Source: Schistosoma mansoni | Lineage: Eukaryota; Platyhelminthes; Trematoda; Strigeidida; Schistosomatidae | Assembly: GCF_000237925.1 (NCBI RefSeq) | Contig: NW_017385989.1 | Location: 434,001 to 498,000, forward strand | Length of the DNA: 64,000 bases | Direction: 5' to 3' | In this document: in pieces, positions 11,340-23,020 of the stretch | How positions within the stretch are numbered: the first letter of the stretch is position 1 | Layout of the letters: every line of letters starts with the position of its first letter | Position numbers and translations under genes: made by a program | Notes under the pieces: generated by a model | Told to the model about the DNA's origin: nothing | Databases searched by the model: none | Seen by the model: only the letters and a program-made list of their open reading frames with translations

Positions 11340-12535
11340 TTATTCATGGCTAATAACTGGGAATACATACTCACAGAGTATAACTTCAACAAAATTGATC
11401 TAAATGTATTGCCCTATTTACCTGTACTTGAAACAGCATATTTCAGAACACTATATGCTTGGTCTACCCTCAATAAATAATGAAGAATTAGAGGAATAGC
11501 AATCATGGACTTTTCAGCACTCTTACTCTTTATAGAGACAACGGCTACTGGTTACTTACTTACTCCTGTTACTCCCAATGGAGCATAGACCGGCTACTGG
11601 TTCTGTATATATAAAAAAGTATTCTCTTTATTTGGCATTATTTTGATGATTTAAAGTTACTCTTTGATCCTCTCAATCCGTTTTCGCTCCATATCTTTTA
11701 CAAATATTCTTCATCCTCCTTACTAACTGTTACTTGACCACATTAACATATCAACCAGCCTTATTCATCCCACCCAGTGTCTATTCTACAGGACTTCAAC
11801 ACAACTCAGATGAAGAACACGAGATTAGCCTGACTATAACGTCAATATATTTCCACACCAAAATCCGACACAATCCAACAACAAGGAATAGTCAATACAT
11901 AGTAAGGATAGGGGAATATATATAACACATATAACACCTGTCATCCTATCTAATGTCTGACTCAGCAAAAACAACCAATCGTTGTCATTCTCGCCTACAC
12001 AGATATTTGACCCCCTAATTAATTAACCACCCAAGTTTTCATACGTTTAATCCATCTTGGGCTATTATTATTATCACCATTATGTTCAAGAAGCACATGA
12101 AACAAGTGACGTAGACCCTTCCAAAGGAATTTTCCGACTTTGAAAATCGACATCATAATCATACTTCAATGAGAAACGTGTACAAAGTTATACAGTTTCA
12201 TCAAAGATAAGGCCTTTTCAATTAAGGATAGTTCTGCAGATACTTTGGCTGAAGTTAGTTATAGTCATCATTCACTGGATAACACCGATTCGATGACGTA
12301 GGTGAGCTACTACTGTCGACACTAGTAATGAATTTCATTACCTTCTCAGAATATCAAATATTCCATATACCTGGTCTAAATCATTGTATCATAAACTGAC
12401 TATCAATACATGCAAATATTGGTTATCAGTTGATAAACTTAAAACTTTCGTTTGTAGAGCATTTTTATCTGACAGTTGTTTAAGTATGATCATGGTTAAG
12501 AACAATGTTAATCCATTATTTTGTATATGGTAAGC
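11340..12535. other. No gene seen apart from a micro-insertion
   Basis: Non-repetitive AT-rich sequence with the 37-base RTE insertion at 11554. Short open frames only. Confidence 0.5.
11554..11590 (-). mobile_element. 37-base RTE 3' end insertion with perfect target duplication
   Basis: The duplication cggctactggtt occurs at 11542-11553 and 11591-11602. Between them are only 37 bases, the reverse complement of the RTE 3' end (tatgctccattgggagtaac and a taagtaagt tail), as at 45757-45803. An extreme 5'-truncated insertion. Confidence 0.8.
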
Positions 12536-12538
12536 AAA

Positions 12539-12705
12539 GATGGATAGTGGCTAGCAGTGGAATCCAGGACGCGCGCTTCGTCCTATTTGGGACTCGTCAG
12601 CTACATGTACCTGCATCTCAGAGTTGATGTTCACTCTGGGATTCGAACCCAGTACCTTTCGCTTCAAACGCCATCGCGTTCTCCACTCGGCCACTGAATC
12701 CTAAT
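12539..12705 (-). mobile_element. Smalpha-like SINE (type A) with hammerhead
   Basis: Minus strand: tRNA Leu/Ser-like head (ggccgagtgg, ggttcgaatccc), then a ribozyme at 12548-12612. Core CTGACGA, stem II gtcc/ggac, then GAAG in place of GAAA, gcgcgc and GTC. The mutated A15.1 should weaken cleavage. Confidence 0.75.
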
Positions 12706-12984
12706 AGCCACTTGCTTGTGCAATGGGGTAAAGTTGAAATGTACTTAGTATTGTTTGTTTGCATCTTCCCCATTGATGTTTTTAGGACTGCAACTGGTCA
12801 GTCTCTGTTGTATATGTATATAAGATTCAGTGGATCAACAAAAATTCTATGTATCGCTTATAATAAGACGCATCATATCAAAATTAGGGGAAAATAGGTA
12901 ACTTTATAGAACAACTGACTTGAAAGATAAAACTATATTCTTGGACATAAAATTAATGAATGTCCATTTACCAGTGTGAAAGTA

Positions 12985-13117
12985 CATTATCCTGATCGTC
13001 TCACTTACAATACTTACAGAATGAACATCAACTCTGAGATGCAGGTACATCCAGCTGACGAGTCCCAAATAGGACGAAACGCGCGTCCTGCATTCCACTG
13101 CTAGCCACTATCCATCT
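12985..13117 (+). mobile_element. Smalpha-like SINE (type A) 3' part; ribozyme 13048-13105
   Basis: CTGACGA at 13055-13061, stem II gtcc/ggac, GAAA at 13076-13079, palindromic acgcgcgt and GTC ending at 13087. Stem I starts cag/ctg and continues after an internal loop, as in the schistosome ribozymes. It is inverted relative to the copy at 12539. Confidence 0.8.
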
Positions 13118-13139
13118 TTACTTACCAATACTTACACCT

Positions 13140-13820
13140 GTTTTAATCTATGATAAACATCGCTTTGAATGACATTAGTAACACTAATCACCCATCTACC
13201 AACCAACTTACAACTCACTGTTATCCGATGTATAATGGTAACTGATGTATAGCTTATATGAAATAGTCACTTGAAAGTAATTCCAAAATGTATATACCAG
13301 CAATATAATGATTTAACACTCATAATATATATATCAGTCCAGTTATTCAAGTTTCCTACTAGCTCAAATGGAATGATCATTTTTCTATCTGTCATATATA
13401 TAACGTGTTTAGATTCCAATCTATTGGTCTCTCGTTTTTCCAAGGAATAGATAAGGGAAATATATACCAATGACTGTAGTATTTTTCCACGAGTACTTCT
13501 TTAGTACTTAACATTTCAATAATTTCTACGCATGTGAGTACAATTAGCTTTCATTGTTGTCTCATTCAAACAAATCTAAATCATTAAGGCTATCTACAAT
13601 ACCAGTACAGTTTTAAAAAAGCGATCCCAAACTTTTAGACAAGTCTCCAGTTTTTATGTGAGATAACTGAGATAGGTTTGTTTGAGTAAGAACATGGTTC
13701 ATCTATTAGGATTCATATATTTCAAGAGTGAAAATGTCGTCACCAATGGGATCGGATAACCCACGGCTCTATATAACTAATTGACTGAAGTTGACAAACT
13801 AAACCTCTGAATGTTGACTC
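13140..13820. other. No gene seen
   Basis: AT-rich, no repeats shared with the rest of the window, no convincing exon. Confidence 0.5.
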
Positions 13821-14577
13821 GCCCGACCGTTGCTGCTACCTTGACGTGGTGGTCGGGCTTGTCTATCATGATGAACCAATCGAGCTATACTGGATGGAAC
13901 AATCGTTCCTCAAGGTCCTACCATGCCTGACAGGTAGGTCGGTTGAAGAGCGGTAAGACTAAAAGCAGCAAACCCAAGGTCCGAAGGCGAAGTCGTACTA
14001 CTGACTGTACAGAGATGTGACAGCAGTGAGGTGTTCCCTTCAGACAACCAGCAAAACAGCGATGCTGCCATCACACAAGGAGCAGTGGGATTAGAAAAGG
14101 TCGACCCTAAAAATGCACACCTCGCCCTATCCCACGGATTTCCGTCTTCGACGGTAAGGTCCCAACAAGTACAGAACTAACACAGAAATTACTCACATAA
14201 AGGTCGTGTGTGACCGACCTCAAGCAGTTGTCCCTTAGGCACTGCGGTCACGCTCTCAGGTCATTATGACCACCTCTAACCCAATTTCCTTTTCAGGTAC
14301 CTCTAGAAGAACCCTTCCACGGTGTGGGCAACCGGGAAGTGATAACTGCCCTCATACCTCTAACAGCACTCGAGACCACTGTATTCATAATAAATCTCCT
14401 TCTTCACTTCCTACTATTCCTCCCACCTCGACTTTCAACACTAAACTTCCTCCTTCGGTTTCCTCCTCAAGTGTCCTGTTGACTCGCTGGCTTAAAAGTG
14501 TTGTGCTCATCATGCTGACTGTAGGTCTTGTGTTCGATTTAATGAAAAACTCTGTTTCCATCATGAAGAAGTGTTAA
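13821..14577 (+). mobile_element. SR2-like RTE 5' region
   Basis: Shares the 5' UTR of the 6.1-kb copy (aactaaaagcagcaaaccc, gtgtgggcaaccgggaagtg). It begins with a hairpin (gcccgacc at 13821-13828, ggtcgggc at 13851-13858). An internal segment (about 14150-14310) is not in the other copy. It breaks off before the endonuclease. Confidence 0.6.
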
Positions 14578-14763
14578 AAAGAGGGCAAACTAGATATCTA
14601 GTGTTTTCTGATTTTTCAGTACTTCCTCTATTAATTACATTCAATCATGAATACTATCTTCAAACTGAACAATCTACATCAACCATGTACACCAGTAACA
14701 ATCAGTAGCTAAAAATTATTATGTTTATTTGTTTTCACATTGTGTGATAAGAAAGTATTAATT

Positions 14764-14869
14764 ATGGTGGCCGAGTGGATAACGCGATGGCGTTTGAAGT
14801 GAAAGGTACTGGGTTCGAGTCCCAGAGTGAACATCAACTCTGAGATGCAGGAACATCCAGTCATTTAGT
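14764..14869 (+). mobile_element. Smalpha-like SINE head (type A), cut just before the ribozyme
   Basis: ggtggccgagtggataacgc (box A) and gggttcgagtccc (box B), ending at acatccag, where the CTGACGA core should start. Confidence 0.7.
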
Positions 14870-15655
14870 AAACCCTTATATTCTGGGGTTACATTAGAAA
14901 TGCTAGTGTTACTAGGAGTCGAAATGATTTCCTATCTGTATCTTAATTCATGGATTCATACCATTAAACAAATAGTTACTCACTTCGAAACAAGTCCAAT
15001 TAAAGACTGATGCAACTGACTCCGACATTAAATAGGAATAATATATTTGTAAAATCTCAGCGAATGAATTTGAAGTAAATCCACGTTTCGCTTGACAATC
15101 TCTTTCAAGGACTCTGACACTGTTTACAGAGTGGACTACTGTGTACACATTTCGATGTTAACTCATATATATTTGAATTAAGTCAGAACAAACATCCAAA
15201 TTTATAAACAGAACCAATTGCATAGAATTATATATAATCTTTATTGCTACTGTAATCCAGTCATCATCTGATGTCTTAGGCCACAGTCAGGGTTATATTG
15301 GTCATTTATCCCATCAGGAAGATAAAATTAGGCAAAGAAGAATGACATAGAAACACTGAGACTAAATACCTTACTATAATTACTTGAACGGTTCAATGTA
15401 CTTTATTATTGATGCGTACGATACTTAAGGATTTGACGAACAGGAAATGTCCAGGTGCAACTGATCATATCCATTCTTACCAATTCAACCTGTTTGTATT
15501 CGGCTCAGATATGTAACACAGTCAGCATTTCTTTATTGAAATTAAAAATTATTCTAAAGCATTCTAGTCTAGTCCTCTTCATTCACTAAATTTAGTCAAC
15601 ATATTACTCATCCTAAAGCATGACTTGAAGTTATAAAATGATTCATTTAGTAAAC
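14870..15655. other. No gene seen
   Basis: AT-rich single-copy-looking sequence between hammerhead SINEs. Confidence 0.5.
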
Positions 15656-15659
15656 AAAC

Positions 15660-15895
15660 ATTATCAGAAAGAGGTTTTGTGGAGATTTTTAGTAATTCAG
15701 TAGTTATATTTATGGATCAATTAAAGCTACACCATCACAGAAAACCTGGGAACACTGAACCAACGTTTCGTCCTGGTACAGGACTCCTCAGCGGTGCGCA
15801 TTCACGACCCTGCCCCGCGAGACTCGAACCCAGGACCTATCGGTCTCGCTCCAACAATTAACCTCGAGACCACACTGAGCCGGCATCCAATTGTT
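15660..15895 (-). mobile_element. Hammerhead SINE (type B), inverted
   Basis: Minus strand: tRNA-like head (gggttcgagtctcg), ribozyme at 15750-15803 with CTGAGGA and GAAA, but stem III acgttggt and GTT at the cleavage site. The 3' end is less conserved. Confidence 0.65.
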
Positions 15896-16039
15896 AATGC
15901 CTAACTTCAACTGATCCGCATTAGTTTAAACTTGATTTACAATTGATACAATATGAAATACTGTTTTTTTACTACATTCTAGTAATTATTCTTACAGTAA
16001 ATACTCACATGAAGAAAATTAAATTATAGAGAACTAGGT

Positions 16040-16512
16040 TTCATTGCCCGCATTTGAGAGCAGTGATTTACCAATCAAACCAATGACACACGAAACCCGT
16101 ACAAGCAATCAAGAGTCCTTATCGGTCCTGATTTCCGCCTAGCCCAGCCAGTTAAGTCCAGAACACCAATAACAGCCTAAGAGATATAAATCTTTTATTT
16201 CAAACATACTGGGTTTATATACCAACCAGACAGACCACATCTTAACATAATATATAGGAAAACATTATTTGTACAAGATTTAGCCAAATGTGGCTGTGAA
16301 TAGGGGGAACAGTAATTAATGGGATGGAAATAACTGAAGAATGGTAAATCGTATAATAATAGTTCATAGGTCAAAATAAAGCTTATAATAAGCGGAACAT
16401 GAATATGAATAGTTCAGTTGTTTAACAAAGATACGATAAAAATGTACACATAGTATTGATCCATAAATAGTTCTCAAAAGGTACCACTCATAATTCTCTC
16501 CGGGATATAACA
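16040..16512 (-). repeat. LTR-like repeat
   Basis: Starts tgttatatcccgg on the minus strand, with tatataaacccagt and a polyA-like aaataaaag. Same family as 38445-38941. Confidence 0.55.
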
Positions 16513-16567
16513 CAAATAGACAAACATGATCTATTTATTAAGTTTAAATTATTTATGAACATCTTAA

Positions 16568-17082
16568 TATTTATTTATTTAAACACATAAATATTGGTAC
16601 AAAGGGGCACCAGATACATATACACCACACAAATCTCATTCGATTTGTGTGAGGGCTGTGATAGTACACAGGTATCCAAACTGAATCAGGTGGTTTTCTT
16701 AGGAGGTCACACCCGGAGCCTTTGACCTAAAGGTCTAACCCACAAGGCAGTGGAGCATCGTCATGAGATGCAGTCATATGGTAGCCGGTGACCAACAATT
16801 GGTTCATATGCCATTTGTTCCTTCAGGATACTGGAGCCCATGTGCATCATTGGTTTGGAATGAGGGTTTTCCAACTCTACTAGGTGAACTTTCTGTGTCC
16901 ACCAACCCAGTTAAAGCGCCGGACATTCGCTGTTCGTGCTCTCAATTTCTTAAACAACAGTAATGCCACGAGAAGGCAGTGAGTAGGACTTCCCTGGTGA
17001 GGCTATATACGCGTGGCCATGTGAGAGCATTTCGAGAGGGAGAGCGGATTCTCCCCATTCTCGGCCGTACCAGGGCATTTGG
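16568..17082 (-). mobile_element. 0.5-kb non-autonomous retroposon, full-length copy
   Basis: Same family as 1519-2045, with the tail atttatttatttaaacac at the left and the 5' end gggcatttgg at the right. It lies next to an LTR-like repeat. Confidence 0.7.
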
Positions 17083-18364
17083 TGTCTCCTCATTTGAGGA
17101 CAAATCTTTCGCCTTTTACATCTTAATAACTATAGAGTTAGCCTATCATTCGGATCCATCTAATCAAGTTAATGTTGACCTAAATAGATGCTAAGTGGTG
17201 ACTAGAAATATATTTTTCTTCGGTAAGTGCTTAGTAATAGAATTCGAAACTATCATTTTGTTACCTTTGGAACTTGTCGACAGATTGTGTCTGGATTCTG
17301 ATTCCTACTGAGATCGAAACCAATAGTTCATCACATTAAACACTGGATCATTATTTTAGAGATGTTTTCTGTATTTCATTTCCCCACAAAGTTAGTTATT
17401 CCTTTCGACGGTACATCGGTACTTATAATGGTAAGGATTGATATGACTTAATTGAAAAGAGGTTACTTTGTTCAAATATATATATATATATATATCGATA
17501 GCCCACCAAAATAATACGGCACGGTAAATAAGTCAGAACCCTTTCAAAGCCGTCTGCCGCTCCGTTTTAACGAATTTGAACTGCCTGACAAGAGAAGGTC
17601 ATTCCGTATTTGAGTTGTTGAAAGTATGCCATAGTTGAAAAGTCATGTCACTGGTTCTCGCCCACATGTAACATGTTGTCGCGGATTTGTAATGTCGTTA
17701 TTTATCAGCTAATCACAGGATTTTTCCGTCACATGTCAATTTTTGTAATGTTTATGCTTGTTGCATGGCGTTTATTGCAGTCTATTGGTTGCCTGACGTA
17801 TTTGTTGCTCACAACCCCTGGGTGAATGTTTATTCCGCTTAATTTGGTGATTTGTAACAATGCAAACTCAGGCAAGCGAAATTCACCATTTATTAAGTCA
17901 AAAATAGACCGAAATCAGAGTTTCAAGCAAAAATAAGCTCTAAAATCATTTACATATGACTTACTCCCCTCCCTTATTATGGTAGTGATGAACATGGGTG
18001 TTTCGTAGTTGTTTATAAATTGTAGATTGAAGCTATTAAGAGTCAAACTATTCATCAATATTCTAATGGTAATAAAAACCATTCCATCCGACGTTTCTAA
18101 TGCGAGTTTGTTTTTTCTTATTGCAGGGCAACAATATATATAACGTGCTACAATATGACATGAACTATTAATAATATACAGCCGTAAACAGTTCTATCCA
18201 TGATAAGTATCATAGTTTTCAACTGGACTGGCTAAATATTCTTCATAAGTAAAGCGATGTATGTATGTTTGTTTTGAGCATGGTAACCAAAACATTTCAT
18301 GGTTAATACTAGTTTCGATGTCTATTATAGGGTAATATGTCAATAGTGCTTACCAGTTATATCA
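17083..18364. other. No gene seen; possible old repeats
   Basis: Holds an (AT)n tract. The stretch 17690-17840 weakly resembles 18395-18500 (shared ggatttttc, tttattg and gttgttaacccc-like words), suggesting an old duplicated non-coding repeat outside the inverted arm. Confidence 0.4.
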
Positions 18365-20240
18365 TGCTTATGTGTAAACAGTGAATTGCCAATAGTATTG
18401 TGAATGTTGTCATTGGATTTTTCTCAGATTTCATATGACTAATTACAGTTTTTGCATCCATTTATTGGATGCCCGCAGTTTGTTTGTTAACCCCAAATAA
18501 GTAGATGAAATTCTAAAAGGGTTAGAAAATGAAGAGCACTGTTTACAGTAAATAAGACTATTATATCTAGAGCTTTGATGCTTACTATGCCGCGTACTAC
18601 TGGACTACTTGAACGATAGAACCCCCACGTCGCAAGAGAGAAAACAGAAGACTAGTAAGTAGGAACCTCTATTCCCCAAAACAGTGTCAAAATATAGTAC
18701 ACAAATCTCGTGTATTTATAGTTTTTGACTGAGAGTAAATCATCATTTCAGACAACCAATAGGCACATAGGGGTCATTCTTATCCATCCAATGGGGAAGC
18801 TACACGTCGACATTCTAGAATATTCCCATAGCTGTGATTGGATGGAATGTCTTCGGCTTTTTCTAAGCTTCTCAAGGTTTCCTAGAGTTTACCAACCAGC
18901 CGTCCTTACAAAGACACTTATAGATACATCCTCTTAGCTTTTGTTTCATTAACTTATTGAATTTGTTAATACTGATAACGAAGTTTAATCGTTTGTTTCA
19001 CAATTGATTTGTTGTTTTTCAGAATTGGCATTGAGCAATCTAGGAAGCTATCCATACGTTTTTTCTGTTATAAAACTTATGACTTCTGTCAAGTAATTGG
19101 AAGGCACCGATCTTTGTAATAATTAAGTCTATGCAGGTGAACAAGTTTGCAAATTTCTGAATATGGAAGATTATGTGGAAGAAAAATTTACAAAGTAACT
19201 ATAACTAAGTTTCATATTGACTACTACCATGAATTATCTAAATGTAAATAGAGTGAAAATTCCCATTTTGACATTTGTTAATTAAAAAGGAACGAATCGA
19301 GCGAAGAAATTTCTTTTCAATTAGTTTTTCATCATGGCTCTACACTAACATATATATATATATATATATATATGATTTACAATAATTAAATAACACTCAT
19401 GGAGTAGATACTTTCGCGCGCGCTATTTAAAAGGACAGTGGTATTGTTTCACGTTGAGTTTAATTCACTGTTTTGATCGTAAATTACGTATCAAAACTAC
19501 CGTTTACACTTTAATTGAATTTAATTCAGTTAACGTGACATTGTATTTGTGTGTTTTGATTCTGCTTTTGTGTATTTACTGCATCAAAGCATTCTTGGTC
19601 GACTGAGGCTTGTTTATTTGATAAGGTTGTGATTTATCTTACATATCTACCTTGCCTATCATTTTGTTTTATTCTAAGATGGTCGGCTCTGTACACAAGT
19701 GTGGACAGCCATATTGCTTATTCCCCGTGGAAGAAGGGATGCAATGTGACGATTGTAAGAAGTGGTTTCATAAAATGTGCACCCGCTTAAGCCCTGCTGC
19801 CTATAAAAGGTGCTCGAAACCAAATTCTCATTGGCTCTGTATGTTTTGTTGCTCAAGTAAGACATTACTCATTCAGGAAGCCATCAGCCTTCTAGCGTTA
19901 GCTAAAAAGGTCGAAGTAGGCCGTGCAGGCAACATAGATACTGATAATGAAGATTGTATCAGTGTCGTAAATGCTGCCATGGCAGGTACCAGACACCCAA
20001 TTTCGCAACATGAAGCAAAAATTTGTACTCCGATACAACCAATGAAAGCCATGCCATTAAGTACTGAGGGACCAGTCGCTTTAGCAGCGACTGAGGACCC
20101 GGCTAGAACCACTATCGTCCAGAATAGTTCCAATCTGGATGCTGAGAATAGTGGCAAATGGATTACGCGGAAACGCAAAAGAGACGGAAAAACATCCAAA
20201 GAAAGCGCGCGTATAGTCGGTAAGTCATCGTTGGACTCAC
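18365..20240. repeat. Left arm of a large inverted repeat
   Basis: Matches the reverse complement of 26744-28300. The inner part (18940-19650) is almost identical; the outer part (18365-18560) is clearly more diverged. Bases about 18560-18905 are absent from the other arm, which indicates an insertion here or a deletion there. Confidence 0.75.
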
Positions 20241-20920
20241 GTCCTGAGCATCAGGCAACTCCGCTCAAGTCCAAATGTAAGGAAATAATTAATACTGTTG
20301 TGGATGGAAATAGTCTAACTTCACCAAATGTTGTTGGGAGTAACTCGCTTGACCCACATGACACTGTCATAAAGAAAGCTAATAGCAAGAAGCCGGTAGC
20401 TAACCGGCAGGATCTGACATCACGGTCAAAGGCCGTGAACGCGACGTTTAAGGCAGTTAAACAGGTGCCTAGTGTAATCATCTGGAACTTGGCAGAATCG
20501 AAAGACACTGATCCCGCTAAGAGACATGCCCACGACCTGCAGTTAGTGGGATCTCTCATCAGAAATATACTGCCAGAGGAGGTCCCAGGGGTACATATCT
20601 CGAAAGTCATCAGACTTGGTAAGTATGTTGGAGGCGAAACCCAACAGAGAAGGATCCTCAAATTAGTACTCGGTAATTTTGAGGAACGGGACGTATTACT
20701 AAATAACTCACGCAAAACTCGTGACTCAAACATTCGTATTCGACCTGACTGGCCACTTGAGGATCGGATCAAGTGGAAGAATGCCCTAACAGAGTTAAAA
20801 ACTCGAAGGCTAAACGGTGAAGCGAACCTTACGATTAAGGGTTTTCGGGTAGTCAGGTCTTGGAAGCCAATGCTTCCGAGACCTGTGTGGGTAGAACGCA
20901 TGTCTCCAAAAACACCCTAA
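19679..20920 (+). CDS. CR1-like ORF1 protein with PHD-type zinc finger
   Basis: Starts MVGSVHKCGQPY; an upstream in-frame ATG at 19652 is possible. Residues 8-60 form a Cys/His finger with CDDCKKWFHKMC and a final WLCMFCC, the PHD pattern known in ORF1 of CR1-like elements of flatworms and other animals. A long Ser/Lys-rich linker follows. The C-terminal region (residues about 265-410) has VIIWNLAESKDTDPAKRH and RPDWPLEDRIKWKNAL, resembling the RNA-binding end of such ORF1 proteins. The frame is intact over 413 codons. It likely binds element RNA during retrotransposition (inferred from family). Confidence 0.75.
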   Translation: MVGSVHKCGQPYCLFPVEEGMQCDDCKKWFHKMCTRLSPAAYKRCSKPNSHWLCMFCCSSKTLLIQEAISLLALAKKVEVGRAGNIDTDNEDCISVVNAAMAGTRHPISQHEAKICTPIQPMKAMPLSTEGPVALAATEDPARTTIVQNSSNLDAENSGKWITRKRKRDGKTSKESARIVGKSSLDSRPEHQATPLKSKCKEIINTVVDGNSLTSPNVVGSNSLDPHDTVIKKANSKKPVANRQDLTSRSKAVNATFKAVKQVPSVIIWNLAESKDTDPAKRHAHDLQLVGSLIRNILPEEVPGVHISKVIRLGKYVGGETQQRRILKLVLGNFEERDVLLNNSRKTRDSNIRIRPDWPLEDRIKWKNALTELKTRRLNGEANLTIKGFRVVRSWKPMLPRPVWVERMSPKTP

Positions 20921-21895
20921 ATGTGTGTTATACGAATGCTCGTAGTCTTCGGAATAAGATGTCTGAACTAAGTTTGATGGTAGACGACTTAAATCCGGAT
21001 ATAATTGTTATCACCGAAACTTGGCTCACTGTAGATATAGACTGTTCTCCAGTCATTTCAGGCTACATCTGTGTCAGAAGTGATAGAGTTAGAAGTCGCA
21101 AGGGAGGAGGCATAATATTATATATTAGGGACCACTTCCGCATTAACTCGATCGTATCGGAGGCGCATGTAAGTGGTACGTGTGAGGTAGTATGTTGTAC
21201 AATTAGGTCTAGAAACGGGTTAGTGACGATAGGAGGAATATATCGTAGTCCGTGTTGTCTCGCTGACGACTTTATCCTAAAACACGTCTGTTCTTGGAGT
21301 AAAGCAGAATGTTGTCTCATCGTTGGAGATTTCAATGCACCCCATATAAACTGGATAGAGCTCAGAGCTCCATGTGGGGGTTTCGATAGCGTCCTTCTGT
21401 CATCAATTATTCAATGTGCACTTGTACAATGTATCGTTAAGCCGATGCATATAGACTTGGAACATAATCCGTCATTGATAGACCTTGTCCTCACACACCA
21501 CTGTGAAGATATCGTTGACATTCAACATCTTCCCCCACTGGTGAATAGTGACCATGTCGTACTTTCCTTTAAGTTCCGGATACATGGTATAGAATTTGCA
21601 TTAGCTCCACCCCGTCCTAATATCTGGAGAGCTAATATTCCGGCAATCAGGGACTATGCTATCTCAATTGACTGGTCGGTCGATGCTGATGGATCGATTG
21701 ATGATGCATGGAATAGGTTTAAGTCTACGTTCGAATCCGTAACTCAACCGGTTATCCCATGGTCAGCACGTAAGTTATCATATTGCCCTCCATGGATTAA
21801 TAAGGAAACCCGGAAGCTGTTGAAGCGTAGGAAACACTTCTGGGACTTATTCTTGTCAACAGGTCAGGCATCATTTAAGTGCGAATATATACACG
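20860..21895 (+). pseudogene. CR1-like ORF2, APE endonuclease part, truncated
   Basis: Overlaps the end of ORF1 in another frame. Typical endonuclease blocks: NVCYTNARSLRNK, IVITETWLT, GGGIILYI, CCLIVGDFNAPHINW, SLIDLVLTHH and LVNSDHVVLSF, followed by the linker PPWINKETRKLLKRRKHFW. Open to about 21930, but the sequence changes to a MULE transposase near 21895, so RT is lost. The nuclease itself appears intact. Confidence 0.75.
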
Positions 21896-23020
21896 AACGC
21901 AAGTATTTGATATATTGCGGCAAAACAGTGAACTAAGAGAGTATTCCGAAAATGGATACGTCACCAGAATCTGCTTTAGTACTTATAAGCAGATAGAACT
22001 ATATAACAAATATCCAGAAGTAGTTTGTATTGATTCTACTTACAACACCAATAATAAAAAGTATTTATGTTTTTTTTCAATTCCGCTTTGTAGATATTCT
22101 TTATTCCAGTTAGTAATAACGGATAATTTTGGACGGGGACGTCCTGTTCTGTTTGCATGGACAAAAAAAGAATTTCGATCAGATGTAACGTGGATTTTGG
22201 ATAAATTTAGAGGAATTATGGGGAATACGTCAAACACACAAACTTTTGTTATGGATTGCTCACGAGCGGAAAGTGCGGCAGTCCGCATTACACACAGTAG
22301 TGCAAATATAATTTTATGCGCCTTTCACGTATGTCGCGCTTTTCGTAAAAAGGTACAGTAATCGCAATTTTCATGAAATTGCCTTTAGACTCGTGACAAA
22401 ATCTTGAGAACTTACCTTAGTAGGTTAGTAACCGCTGAGACTGTTGGAAGGTATTATGTGAAATATATTTACTCTGCAGATTTAACCAGTATTTCAGAAT
22501 TATGAACCAACGAGACAAACAAGTAGGTCATTATCTCCAACGATTCTGGATGCCTCGTAAACATTTGTGGGCCGCAGCTTTTACCGGAACTGTTTTGACG
22601 CTGGGTAACAACACCAACAATCGTGTTGAGTCATTAAATCGTCAACTGAAGAGAAACATACGGAAAAGCGACAGTTTGCACACGTGTATATACAAGGTTT
22701 TTAAGTGGAATGCACTAACATCAGCAAGAAGAACTGTCGAGTAAACAATAATAGCCAGCAGATGCTGTATGCACAGTGCCCCAAAGCGATTGATTCCGTT
22801 GTTTAACCTACTTACTCCCTTTGCACGGACGAAGGTTTCATTGGAACTGAAAAGAATGCGTTTCGTTAATATTGAATACGAAAACGGTGATTGGTTGTTC
22901 ATGATTGACTGTGGCAAGCACTATGAAGTGGATGCAGGCACTTGCGAGTGCAATTGTCGAACATTTATGACTTGCCGATATCCTTGTCGTCATATACTAC
23001 TGGCATATGTAAAAAGGTGA
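21895..23020 (+). pseudogene. MULE-type transposase with SWIM zinc finger, broken
   Basis: DDE transposase of the Mutator-like (MULE) superfamily in several frames. The first Asp is in VVCIDSTYNTNNKKYLC, then GRPVLFAWTKKEF; the second Asp is in FVMDCSRAESAAV with ILCAFHVCRAF. A gap follows, then LGNNTNNRVESLNRQLKRNI with the third acidic residue (22600-22670), and finally a SWIM finger CECNCRTFMTCRYPCRH at 22945-23010. Stops near 22361 and 22744 separate the parts; an intron at 22350-22500 is possible. The N-terminus is missing, joined to CR1 sequence. The last exon recurs at 25480-25710. Confidence 0.75.

Larger units (their letters stand above)
19409..21895 (+). mobile_element. CR1-like retrotransposon, 5' half (ORF1 and endonuclease)
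   Basis: 5' UTR from about 19409 (gtagatactttcgcgcgcgc), ORF1 (19679-20920), then the start of ORF2 overlapping it. The element breaks off after the endonuclease, where MULE sequence begins near 21895. The RT half is missing here. An RT tail of the same type lies inverted at 24501-25275. Confidence 0.75.

Noticed and set aside
20251-20901. 216-codon minus-strand frame opposite CR1 ORF1
   Set aside because: An antisense shadow of a real ORF, with no recognisable domain.
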